In this document: positions 57,638-64,000 of the stretch, piece after piece
Layout: each line of letters starts with the position of its first letter
Numbering within the stretch: position 1 is the stretch's first letter
NCBI GenBank assembly: GCA_003330885.1
Contig: CP030277.1
Span: forward strand, 1,922,001 to 1,986,000
Length of the DNA: 64,000 nucleotides
Source: Rhodobiaceae bacterium
GTDB taxonomy: Bacteria > Pseudomonadota > Alphaproteobacteria > Parvibaculales > Parvibaculaceae
Reading direction: 5' to 3'
Made by a program: the position numbers and the translations under genes
The notes under the pieces: generated by a model
Database searches by the model: none
The model's input: only the letters and a program-made list of their open reading frames with translations
What the model was told of the DNA's origin: nothing

Positions 57638-58081
57638 ATGTCCGACACAAGCGCACCTACTTTGGAAGAGAGCTTCCCCATTCCCGGCAGTGAGGAAGAA
57701 CCAAATTCTCTGCGCATGCTGGGATGGAAGCTGCTCGATTGGGACCCGGAAGCGCAGAAGATCAAAGTCGGGTTTGAGACACGCAAGGAATTCCGCAACC
57801 CCGGCGGGGTAATCCAAGGCGGCATTATCGCCGCCATGATCGACGATGCATTTGGGCCTATGTGCATTATGGCATCGGGTCGCACAAAACGCCCGCTCAC
57901 CCTGGATCTCAATGTGAGCTATCTGGCAGCCGGCAACCACGGAAAGTTCATCTGCGAAGCCCGCATTATCCGCCAGGGCAAGTCCATTTCCTTCGTCGAA
58001 GGCGAACTGTTTGATGCATCCGGCGAACTGGTGGCCCGCGCAACTTCAACCGTGCGCCTTGTGCCGATGCAGCCGCGCTAA
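57638..58081 (+). CDS. PaaI-type hotdog thioesterase
   Basis: The 147-residue hotdog-fold acyl-CoA thioesterase has the 4HBT motif FRNPGGVIQGGIIAAMIDDAFGPM near residues 47-70, then LTLDLNVSYLAAGNHGKFICEARIIRQGKSISFVEGEL. The substrate is unknown. GGAG six bases before the ATG at 57638 supports this start over the ATG at 57626. Confidence 0.88.
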   Translation: MSDTSAPTLEESFPIPGSEEEPNSLRMLGWKLLDWDPEAQKIKVGFETRKEFRNPGGVIQGGIIAAMIDDAFGPMCIMASGRTKRPLTLDLNVSYLAAGNHGKFICEARIIRQGKSISFVEGELFDASGELVARATSTVRLVPMQPR

Positions 58082-58151
58082 ATACACGCAAACTCCGCGC
58101 TGACAGACATCTCGGGTTGAAATCAGTCATGCAAGCGCGGCATGCTCCCCT

Positions 58152-58853
58152 ATGCCCAATGCCGCAGACCTAGGAATTCTCTTTCTCCACGCATTGCCGC
58201 TGGACGGATCTATGTGGGCAAGCCAAATGGACATTCTGCCCGGCCGCACCCATGCGCCGACCCTCTATTCCTTTGGCGCAACGCTAGAAGAATGGGCGAC
58301 CAAGGCACTCGCAGGAACCCGCCACGATCGATTGATCATCGTCGGCTGTTCTGTTGGCGGGTCATGCGCGCTGGAGGTTGCGCAGCTTGCGCCAGACAGG
58401 GTCGCCGCTTTGGTCCTTATCGGCACGAAACCAAAACACCGGCCCGACCCCGCCCTTCGCGACAGGGCTCTTGAGATGATAGCCACCAACGGTGTCGCTA
58501 CGGCATGGGATGAATATTGGGAACCACTATTTGCTGCCAGCTCGGACAGGACCATCATCGACGCCGCAAAAACGACGACGCTTCGACACCCTGCATCCGA
58601 CATAGCGACGGGTGTTGCCGCCTTTCATAGTCGGAAGAGCAGCGATCGGTTTGCAGCCGAGTGCACCATTCCCATCACGGTTGTCACCGGCGAGGAAGAT
58701 GTCGCGCCCGGCGTTGAAGTGAGCAAGAATGTGGCAGGCTCTGCGCAAACAGGCAGCCTTCATGTCGTGCCGCGCTGCGGCCACTATGTCTCTCTGGAAC
58801 AGCCAGAGGCATTGAGGGAAATTCTGTGTGAAGTCGTTGCCGCCCATGCTTGA
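58152..58853 (+). CDS. Alpha/beta hydrolase
   Basis: The 233-residue hydrolase has an oxyanion segment FLHALPLDGSMW near residue 12, the nucleophile Ser in IVGCSVGGSCALEVAQLAPDRV near residue 67, an acid in VTGEEDVAP near 185 and His in RCGHYVSLEQPEAL near 212. It resembles small BioH-like esterases. The substrate is unknown. No strong ribosome binding site is visible, so the start is moderately certain. Confidence 0.82.
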   Translation: MPNAADLGILFLHALPLDGSMWASQMDILPGRTHAPTLYSFGATLEEWATKALAGTRHDRLIIVGCSVGGSCALEVAQLAPDRVAALVLIGTKPKHRPDPALRDRALEMIATNGVATAWDEYWEPLFAASSDRTIIDAAKTTTLRHPASDIATGVAAFHSRKSSDRFAAECTIPITVVTGEEDVAPGVEVSKNVAGSAQTGSLHVVPRCGHYVSLEQPEALREILCEVVAAHA

Positions 58854-58868
58854 GACGGCGACCAGACG

Positions 58869-59417
58869 TTAGAGGTCCCGCAGCAGGTCCTGAAGTTTGG
58901 CGACCGCTGCATCTCCCTTCGTAAGATCAGTGGGAAACAGAACCATATGCCCATCGATCGCACTCATGATGAGTTCTGCCAGCGGACGCTTCTCCGATGC
59001 AGGTACGTCCAACATGCCCGACAGCCAGACGATCCACCCTTCCGCCATCTGCTCAACAATCGCGCCGAAGAAAGGATCACCACGACTGGCGCGACTTGAG
59101 AGATCCAGCCAGAGGCGCAGCTGTCCTGCCGTCGCCTCATCACGGACCATCGCCCAGATCTTGCCGACAGCATCGGCGGGCCTCAACGGCTCCGTGCCGA
59201 AGACCGCGTCCAGCACCTCCGTAAACCCGCCGCCAAGCTTGCCGAGAACCGCGGCCAGGATCTCTTCCTTATTCTCAAAATAGTAGAGAAGCATTCGGTC
59301 ACTGGTGCCCGCGACTTCTGCCAGACGCCGCACGCCAGTGTCACCAAGCCCCGCTTCCAGGAAGTGGGTTGCCAGTTTTCCGACGATTTCCGCCCGTTTT
59401 GTCTCTCTTTTACTCAA
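58869..59417 (-). CDS. TetR-family transcriptional regulator
   Basis: The 182-residue repressor has helix-turn-helix KRETKRAEIVGKLATHFLEAGLGDTGVRRLAEVAGTSDRMLLYYFENKEEIL and a helical ligand domain. I chose TTG at 59417 because GGAGG lies seven bases upstream; the ATG at 59477 would run the coding region through two operator palindromes. It is divergent from an operon of three small membrane proteins and probably represses it and itself. Confidence 0.85.
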   Translation of the reverse strand: MSKRETKRAEIVGKLATHFLEAGLGDTGVRRLAEVAGTSDRMLLYYFENKEEILAAVLGKLGGGFTEVLDAVFGTEPLRPADAVGKIWAMVRDEATAGQLRLWLDLSSRASRGDPFFGAIVEQMAEGWIVWLSGMLDVPASEKRPLAELIMSAIDGHMVLFPTDLTKGDAAVAKLQDLLRDL

Positions 59418-59440
59418 ACCGCTGGCCTCCGAACTTTTTT

Positions 59441-59483
59441 TGTAGCACTTACTACAAAAACTTGATATGTAGCACATGCTACA
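59441..59483. promoter_or_regulatory. Two TetR operator palindromes (TGTAGCA-N2-TGCTACA)
   Basis: A perfect-arm site TGTAGCACATGCTACA lies at 59468-59483 and a one-mismatch copy TGTAGCACTTACTACA at 59441-59456, 27 bases apart. They occupy the divergent promoter region of the TetR gene and the membrane-protein operon. Confidence 0.8.
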
Positions 59484-59518
59484 TTTATTAGGCTACCCCG
59501 AAGAACCCGAGGTAAAAG

Positions 59519-59944
59519 ATGACCCCATTTTGGCAATATTGGATAAAGGCAACCTGCGGGACGTTGGGGCTACTCGGTCTCATACTAGCAGGCGGCGCCA
59601 TCGACGCGACCGCCGGTCCAGCAAAACTCTACTTCCAGTTAGTTGGCGACTCGGCTCAGCTCGACCTCAATCCACATATGCAATTCACTCTTGGTGTCCT
59701 TGGCGGTGTGTGCATTGGCTGGAGCATCACGTTTTTTGCGACCTTCCAGGCCGCTCATGAACTTCAGGGTGAGGCCGCCGCGAAAGTCTGGCGCCTGACA
59801 CTCATCGGTCTGACGGCCTGGTACATCGTCGACAGCACATTGTCTGTCGTTACCGGGTTCTGGGGCAACGCCGTCGTCAACACACTGTTTTTCGCCTCCC
59901 TCGTCTACCCAATCATCCGCGCGGATGTCCTGAAACCCGCATAG
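59519..59944 (+). CDS. Small membrane protein, unknown function (first of three)
   Basis: The 141-residue protein has about four hydrophobic segments (GTLGLLGLILAGG, FTLGVLGGVCIGWSITFFATF, LTLIGLTAWYIVDSTLSVVTGFW and VVNTLFFASLVYPII). GAGG six bases before the ATG gives a good start. I recognise no family. It opens a probable operon of three small membrane proteins controlled by the divergent TetR regulator. Confidence 0.78.
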   Translation: MTPFWQYWIKATCGTLGLLGLILAGGAIDATAGPAKLYFQLVGDSAQLDLNPHMQFTLGVLGGVCIGWSITFFATFQAAHELQGEAAAKVWRLTLIGLTAWYIVDSTLSVVTGFWGNAVVNTLFFASLVYPIIRADVLKPA

Positions 59945-59983
59945 GCCAACCGCAAGCAACTCGGTTTTTTGAAAGGAAGTCAT

Positions 59984-60415
59984 ATGTCTTCTGTCAGCAC
60001 CCAAACGTTTAGACGGCAGACAGCCCTGATGATGCTCATCTCGGTCATCGCATGGGTCGCCTTTGCTCTGTTCTATAGAACCTTCTGGCCTGGTAGCTCG
60101 GCACCTGGTGACAATCTATCCCTGTTCTGGATGTGGTTTGTTGGCGGCAGTGCAGCCTTCGTTGCTCTTCTGTTTGTCTGCTTCCGCTTCTTCAAAACCC
60201 CGCCTGCGCTGAGAGCCACCGCCGCCCTTGCCCTCACAGCACCAGCTCTCTGTTGCGATGTCTTTACGGTGACGTTCTTCGAAAGCTGGTTCGCAAATGG
60301 TGGCGGCGCCGATGACCGTCTCTACGCCGCGATGATTTTAGGAGGCGTCGGCATCTTCCAACTGGTCGGGCTCTACGCAACAGACCCAAAAGACACCCGA
60401 CCCACCGTCTCGTAA
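59984..60415 (+). CDS. Small membrane protein, unknown function (second of three)
   Basis: The 143-residue protein has four hydrophobic segments (ALMMLISVIAWVAFALFY, LFWMWFVGGSAAFVALLFVCFRFF, ALALTAPALCCDVFTVTFF and AAMILGGVGIFQLVGLYAT). AAGGA six bases before the ATG at 59984 supports this start over an upstream TTG. It is related to some DUF5367-like proteins in topology, but I cannot confirm membership. Confidence 0.75.
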   Translation: MSSVSTQTFRRQTALMMLISVIAWVAFALFYRTFWPGSSAPGDNLSLFWMWFVGGSAAFVALLFVCFRFFKTPPALRATAALALTAPALCCDVFTVTFFESWFANGGGADDRLYAAMILGGVGIFQLVGLYATDPKDTRPTVS

Positions 60416-60459
60416 GCGTACCCACCTGACCACCAACCTCACATCAAGGACAAATTGAC

Positions 60460-60804
60460 ATGACTGCTTTTCGTATTTTTCTTGGCGCGTATTTCATCGT
60501 TCTCGTCGCCTACACACTCATTGTTGGGATGAACCATGGCTGGGACCTGGGTGCTGTCTTCTTTGGCGACATGATGGCGGTGAATTGGGCGGGCCAGTTC
60601 AATCTCGACTTCATGGGTTTTCTCTGCCTCTCCGCCCTCTGGGTCTCGTGGCGCCATGAATACACGCCGGCAGGCTTTGCTCTCGCTGTCGTGGCCTTCT
60701 TCGGCGGCATCGTCTTCCTGGCGGCTTACCTGCTCTATGCAACTGGCCAGGCAAACGGAGACATGAAAGCTCTACTTCTCGGACCAGGCAGAGCGAACTC
60801 TTAG
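60460..60804 (+). CDS. Small membrane protein, unknown function (third of three)
   Basis: The 114-residue protein has three to four hydrophobic segments (FLGAYFIVLVAYTLIVGM, FNLDFMGFLCLSALWVSW and GFALAVVAFFGGIVFLAAYLLYAT). AAGGA lies upstream of the ATG. It ends the operon and its stop overlaps the convergent Lrp-family gene by four bases. No function can be assigned. Confidence 0.75.
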   Translation: MTAFRIFLGAYFIVLVAYTLIVGMNHGWDLGAVFFGDMMAVNWAGQFNLDFMGFLCLSALWVSWRHEYTPAGFALAVVAFFGGIVFLAAYLLYATGQANGDMKALLLGPGRANS

Positions 60805-61295
60805 GACTGAGCTTCGTCCATAAGCTCGTCCAACGGCACGCCCGGCGCGTGCTTGGAACGTCGAATCGTAAGAGAGGTACGGACGCTCGCCACATTCGGG
60901 GCGGGCGTCAGCTTTTCGGTGAGAAAGCTCTGAAAGCTCGCGAGATCTGGCGCGACACATTTCAGGATGAAGTCAATCTCACCATTGAGCATGTGGCACT
61001 CCCGCACCTGCGGCCATGCCCCCACCAACTGCTCAAACGCCTGCAAGTCGGCTTCAGCCTGAGAATGGAGCCCCACCATGGCAAACACCGTAACGTCGAA
61101 CCCGAGCCCCGGCCCGTCCAGCTCTGCGTGATACCCGGTAATATATCCGGCCTTTTCCAGCGCACGCACCCGACGCAAACAGGGCGGCGGGGAGATCCCA
61201 ACCCTTTTGGCCAGCTCAACATTGGTGATCCGACCGTTTTCCTGCAGCTCGTTCAGGATCTGAAGGTCGATATCGTCAAGCTTGGCGCGCTTCAT
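60801..61295 (-). CDS. Lrp/AsnC-family transcriptional regulator
   Basis: The 164-residue regulator has an N-terminal AsnC-type helix-turn-helix (LDDIDLQILNELQENGRITNVELAKRVGISPPPCLRRVRALEKAGYI) and a C-terminal RAM ligand domain (VRECHMLNGEIDFILKCVAPDLASFQSFL). These sense amino acids or related compounds. The ATG at 61295 has GGAG five bases upstream. It is divergent from the ELM1-like gene. Confidence 0.92.
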   Translation of the reverse strand: MKRAKLDDIDLQILNELQENGRITNVELAKRVGISPPPCLRRVRALEKAGYITGYHAELDGPGLGFDVTVFAMVGLHSQAEADLQAFEQLVGAWPQVRECHMLNGEIDFILKCVAPDLASFQSFLTEKLTPAPNVASVRTSLTIRRSKHAPGVPLDELMDEAQS

Positions 61296-61446
61296 AATCA
61301 CTCCGTCATCAAAACTCAGTTAGTGCCAACCCATCAGAATCCCACGGATCGCTGGCGGAATTGCAGCAAGACAGCTGGCTGAACATGTTCTATTACTCCT
61401 TTTGGAGACGCTTTTCAGTAACAAAATTACCCAAACGCGCACGATC

Positions 61447-62442
61447 ATGACCGAAGCCCAGCCCTCATCATCCCAGCACCTGCCCTCCGGCACCACATGC
61501 TGGATCGTAACCAACGGCATGGCAGGCTTCGAAATGCAGGCGGTTGGTGTGACTGAAGCTTTGGGCCTCACGCCAGAATTGAAACGGGTGAGACCACCGG
61601 CGCCTTACAAGTGGATGGCGCCCTGGGGCCCCGCTGCCGCCAATGAGAGCATCGCGGCGCCCTGGCCCGATATTGTGATCGCAAGCGGCCGCCAATCGAT
61701 TCCCTACGCCCGGAAAATCAAAAAAGCGTCTGGGGACAAGACATTCGTCGCCATTCTGCAGAACCCAAAGGTCACTCCGTCTCAATTCGACCTTGTCTGG
61801 GCGCCTGAGCATGACCAGCTGACTGGTCGCAACGTCCTCAGCACCCTCACCGCCCCCAACAGAATCACGCCTGAGATGCTCGCAAAAGCAGCAGGTGAGC
61901 TGAGCCAGCGATATGCAGCACTGCCAGAGAAGAAAATCGCGGTTGTTCTCGGCGGACCCAATAAGGTTTACCAATTTTCTGCAGACGATATGGCGAACCT
62001 TGCCAAAGCTCTGAGGAAGCTTGCAGAACGCGAAAATGCTGGCCTCATGGTGACGACTTCAAGGCGCACCACCGCAGAGGCAACCGCCGTCCTGCGCGAG
62101 GAGATCCGTTCAGTGCCCCACGACATTTATGATGCGCTGTCAGATGCACCGGAAGACAACCCCTATCCAGGCCTGCTCGGGCTAGCGGATGCTATTGTCG
62201 TCACCTGTGATAGTCACAATATGGTGGGTGAAGCGACCGTCACGGGCAATCCAGTCTATGTTGTGGAGCTCGAGGGTGGATCGCCCAAGTTCCGCCGTTT
62301 TTTGAAGGCTCTCTACGTTAACAATGTCGCGCGACAATTTGACGGCTTGCTTGAAACATGGTCCTACGCACCCTTAAATGCTACGCAGGAAATCGCGACA
62401 GCAATTGCCGCAGCGTACAACCGCAAACAGGTAAGTGATTAA
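61447..62442 (+). CDS. ELM1-like (mitochondrial fission ELM1/DUF1022) protein
   Basis: The 331-residue protein of the Mito_fiss_Elm1 family has a GT-B-glycosyltransferase-like fold. Seen are CWIVTNGMAGFEMQAVGVTEALGL at the N-terminus, PDIVIASGRQSIPYARKIKKA, LVWAPEHDQLTGRNVLSTLTAPNRI, VVLGGPNKVYQF and ADAIVVTCDSHNMVGEATVTGNPVYV. Alphaproteobacterial members have no proven function; the plant homologue acts in mitochondrial fission. The ATG at 61447 was chosen over an upstream TTG. It heads a tight cluster with a 2OG oxygenase. Confidence 0.85.
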   Translation: MTEAQPSSSQHLPSGTTCWIVTNGMAGFEMQAVGVTEALGLTPELKRVRPPAPYKWMAPWGPAAANESIAAPWPDIVIASGRQSIPYARKIKKASGDKTFVAILQNPKVTPSQFDLVWAPEHDQLTGRNVLSTLTAPNRITPEMLAKAAGELSQRYAALPEKKIAVVLGGPNKVYQFSADDMANLAKALRKLAERENAGLMVTTSRRTTAEATAVLREEIRSVPHDIYDALSDAPEDNPYPGLLGLADAIVVTCDSHNMVGEATVTGNPVYVVELEGGSPKFRRFLKALYVNNVARQFDGLLETWSYAPLNATQEIATAIAAAYNRKQVSD

Positions 62443-62446
62443 CGCC

Positions 62447-63082
62447 ATGAGCTTGATCGATCTTGAAGCGCTCCGCGCAACATCTTTGAAAACCGACCCT
62501 TACGACTTTCTTGTCGTTCCAAACTTCGTGACAGGTGACAATCTGGATCGCGTCATTCGTGACTATCCCAATGTAACGACGCCCGGCTCCGTTCCCCCGT
62601 CCGAGTTGGACATAAGCGGTGACTTCGACGCGCTGATGAAGGAAATGAACGGTCCCGAGTTTGAAGCCATCATCGAAGAGAAATTCGATCTGGACCTGTC
62701 TGACCGCCCTACCATGTTTACGGTACGCGGTCATTGCCGTGAGACAGATGGAAAAATCCATCCCGACAGTGAGACCAAGATCATCACGGTCCTGCTCTAT
62801 CTCAACAAGCCAGACGAGTGGGGCCATGAAGGCGGAAAACTGCGTATCCTCCGCAGCCCCACAGATCTGGAAGACTATGTTGATGAAGTTCCTCCCTATG
62901 GGGGCACCTTGCTCGTGTTCCGTCGGGCCGACCATTCCTGGCATGGGCATGAACCCTTCAAAGGCCCCCGTCGCGCCGTGCAGATGAATTGGGTAACAGA
63001 CCAGCGTGTCGTCATGGCAGAACAGCGCCGACACAAATTGTCTTCCACTGTAAAAAAACTGAACCCTTTCTCATCCGCTTGA
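62447..63082 (+). CDS. 2-oxoglutarate/Fe(II)-dependent oxygenase-like protein
   Basis: The 211-residue protein has a jelly-roll oxygenase pattern: first His and Asp in GKIHPDSETKIITVLLYLNKPDEWGHEGGKLRIL near residues 107-135, and distal His and Arg in RRADHSWHGHEPFKGPRRAVQMNW near 165-185. These fit the HxD...H iron site and 2-oxoglutarate arginine. It follows the ELM1-like gene after four bases, so the two are one unit. The substrate is unknown. Confidence 0.82.
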   Translation: MSLIDLEALRATSLKTDPYDFLVVPNFVTGDNLDRVIRDYPNVTTPGSVPPSELDISGDFDALMKEMNGPEFEAIIEEKFDLDLSDRPTMFTVRGHCRETDGKIHPDSETKIITVLLYLNKPDEWGHEGGKLRILRSPTDLEDYVDEVPPYGGTLLVFRRADHSWHGHEPFKGPRRAVQMNWVTDQRVVMAEQRRHKLSSTVKKLNPFSSA

Positions 63083-63158
63083 AGCAGATCAAAGCAGCGG
63101 TCCCTGCGAACCGCTACATCAACAACCAACGACACGCAGACAAGATCGAAAGACTTTC

Positions 63159-64000
63159 ATGACCCTCAACATCGAGACCTTCACGAACGCGGATCTTTCT
63201 CAAGGGTGGCGACCCGGGAACAATGCTGGCGGGGCATCGCTCTTTAAAGCACTGGGTCATCCGTTGGCGGCACCAAAAGGCCACGCGATCATTGAACGTC
63301 TGAAAGATCTGGGGCCTGTTGCGATCTACGACCCGAGCGGAGCGATTGGCAACTTCCATTCCTATTACGATCTCTCCAAAGTCGAAATTGAAGGTTATTA
63401 CGTTCAGCGCGTGGAGGATTTGGATCAGCCATTCCTGGGTCACGACGCAAAACCAGTTTCATCCTGCGCAAAGAGCGATGCGGCGGTTGTCCTTGTTCTT
63501 TTGTTTGATGCGCAAAAAGTTTTGGGGCCCATCTCCCATTGTTTCCCGAAGGACGCGACCATCGTCACCCTCGACGACATGCGCATTCCGGACAAGATGC
63601 TGACCAACCAGCGCAATTATCTCGACCCGATGAACTTCGCCACCAACTTTGCGTTCCTCCGCGATCACAAAGGCGCCAATGGCTCAGACGGGCTTCACAC
63701 AACCATCGCCAGTGCCAACTATTGGGCGACTCACGGCGCAAAGGACCCAAAACTCTGGCTGTGTCTATTTGATGAAGCAGGAGAGGTACTCGCTGCATGG
63801 GAAGAAGACCTTCCTGACGCAGGCTGCCCCTATGCAGTGAACAGCGAAACGGTGCGTAAGAAGTTCGACCTAGACGATTTTCAGGGTTCTCTCTTCATTC
63901 ACGCAATCCGCATTGCAGGGCACGATGTGGTGAAATACGCCATGGACGTCTATGGCGACAATGGCAAAAGTCTGACGTGCAGCCACGATGCCAATGCCTG
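63159..64000 (+). CDS. Unknown protein, C-terminus cut off by window edge
   Basis: The open frame from the ATG at 63159 runs 280 codons to the window edge. It begins MTLNIETFTNADLSQGWRPG and contains GNNAGGASLFKALGHPLAAPK, IYDPSGAIGNFHSYYDLSKVEIEG, LDDMRIPDKMLTNQRNYLDPMNFATNFAFLRD and FDLDDFQGSLFIHAIRIAGHDVVKYAMD. No signal peptide or membrane helix is seen and I recognise no family. It lies 76 bases after the oxygenase-like gene on the same strand and probably shares its operon. Confidence 0.75.
   Translation, partial: MTLNIETFTNADLSQGWRPGNNAGGASLFKALGHPLAAPKGHAIIERLKDLGPVAIYDPSGAIGNFHSYYDLSKVEIEGYYVQRVEDLDQPFLGHDAKPVSSCAKSDAAVVLVLLFDAQKVLGPISHCFPKDATIVTLDDMRIPDKMLTNQRNYLDPMNFATNFAFLRDHKGANGSDGLHTTIASANYWATHGAKDPKLWLCLFDEAGEVLAAWEEDLPDAGCPYAVNSETVRKKFDLDDFQGSLFIHAIRIAGHDVVKYAMDVYGDNGKSLTCSHDANA

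Overview
The window looks like a chromosomal segment of an alphaproteobacterium, most likely of the order Hyphomicrobiales near Parvibaculaceae/Rhodobiaceae. The grounds are gene order and family content: a mraZ-rsmH-ftsL-ftsI block, a split metH, dnaG-rpoD and carAB-greA blocks, a SahR-type regulator, and a GCGTTTCC...GGAAACGC intergenic repeat of a kind common in this group. GC content judged by eye is in the upper 50s percent. No phage, insertion sequence, CRISPR array or rRNA operon is visible, so this is mainly core chromosome with accessory pockets.

Layout. 1-3775: start of the division/cell-wall cluster (minus strand), with a five-copy 10-bp-period operator upstream of mraZ. 3775-4160: RNase P RNA. 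4.2-17.6 kb: short units of metabolic and accessory genes: a LysR regulator with a divergent isocitrate lyase/PEP mutase family enzyme, an AmpD-like amidase, an EamA transporter, a TerB-DnaJ protein, a fused hydantoinase/5-oxoprolinase, a GFA-like protein, an AlkD-like protein, an AhpD-like protein with a divergent HxlR regulator, a RimB-RimK pair, a phosphotransferase and a flavin oxidoreductase-like protein. 17.7-24.8 kb: a globin-coupled chemoreceptor, then a methionine operon (sahR-metF-metH1-metH2) whose promoter is overlapped by a likely SahR operator. 25.1-35.1 kb: mlaA-mlaC, ettA, a PAS-GAF protein, a DUF389 protein, a TetR/dienelactone hydrolase pair, a methyltransferase, a NarL-type two-component system and a CAU tRNA. 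35.2-40.7 kb: a SIMPL protein, panD flanked by two repeat copies, rpoD and dnaG.

40.86-51.54 kb is an accessory block between dnaG and yqeY, genes that in many alphaproteobacteria are close neighbours. It carries a TetR-controlled haloalkane dehalogenase followed by two Rieske oxygenase alpha subunits, a glutathione-transferase-like protein with a C-terminal membrane segment, an alpha/beta hydrolase with a divergent TetR regulator, an unknown membrane protein, a kinase-like phosphotransferase and an ECF sigma factor with a C-terminal extension. This reads as a gene set for breaking down organic, possibly halogenated, compounds.

51.57-57.5 kb: yqeY, divergent from carA-carB-greA. A short ORF with a strong ribosome binding site lies just before carA and overlaps it as ATGA; it is the most intriguing unexplained element here. 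57.6-64 kb: a thioesterase, an alpha/beta hydrolase, a TetR regulator with two palindromic operators facing an operon of three small membrane proteins, an Lrp regulator, and an operon of an ELM1-like protein, a 2OG-Fe(II) oxygenase-like protein and an unknown protein running off the end.
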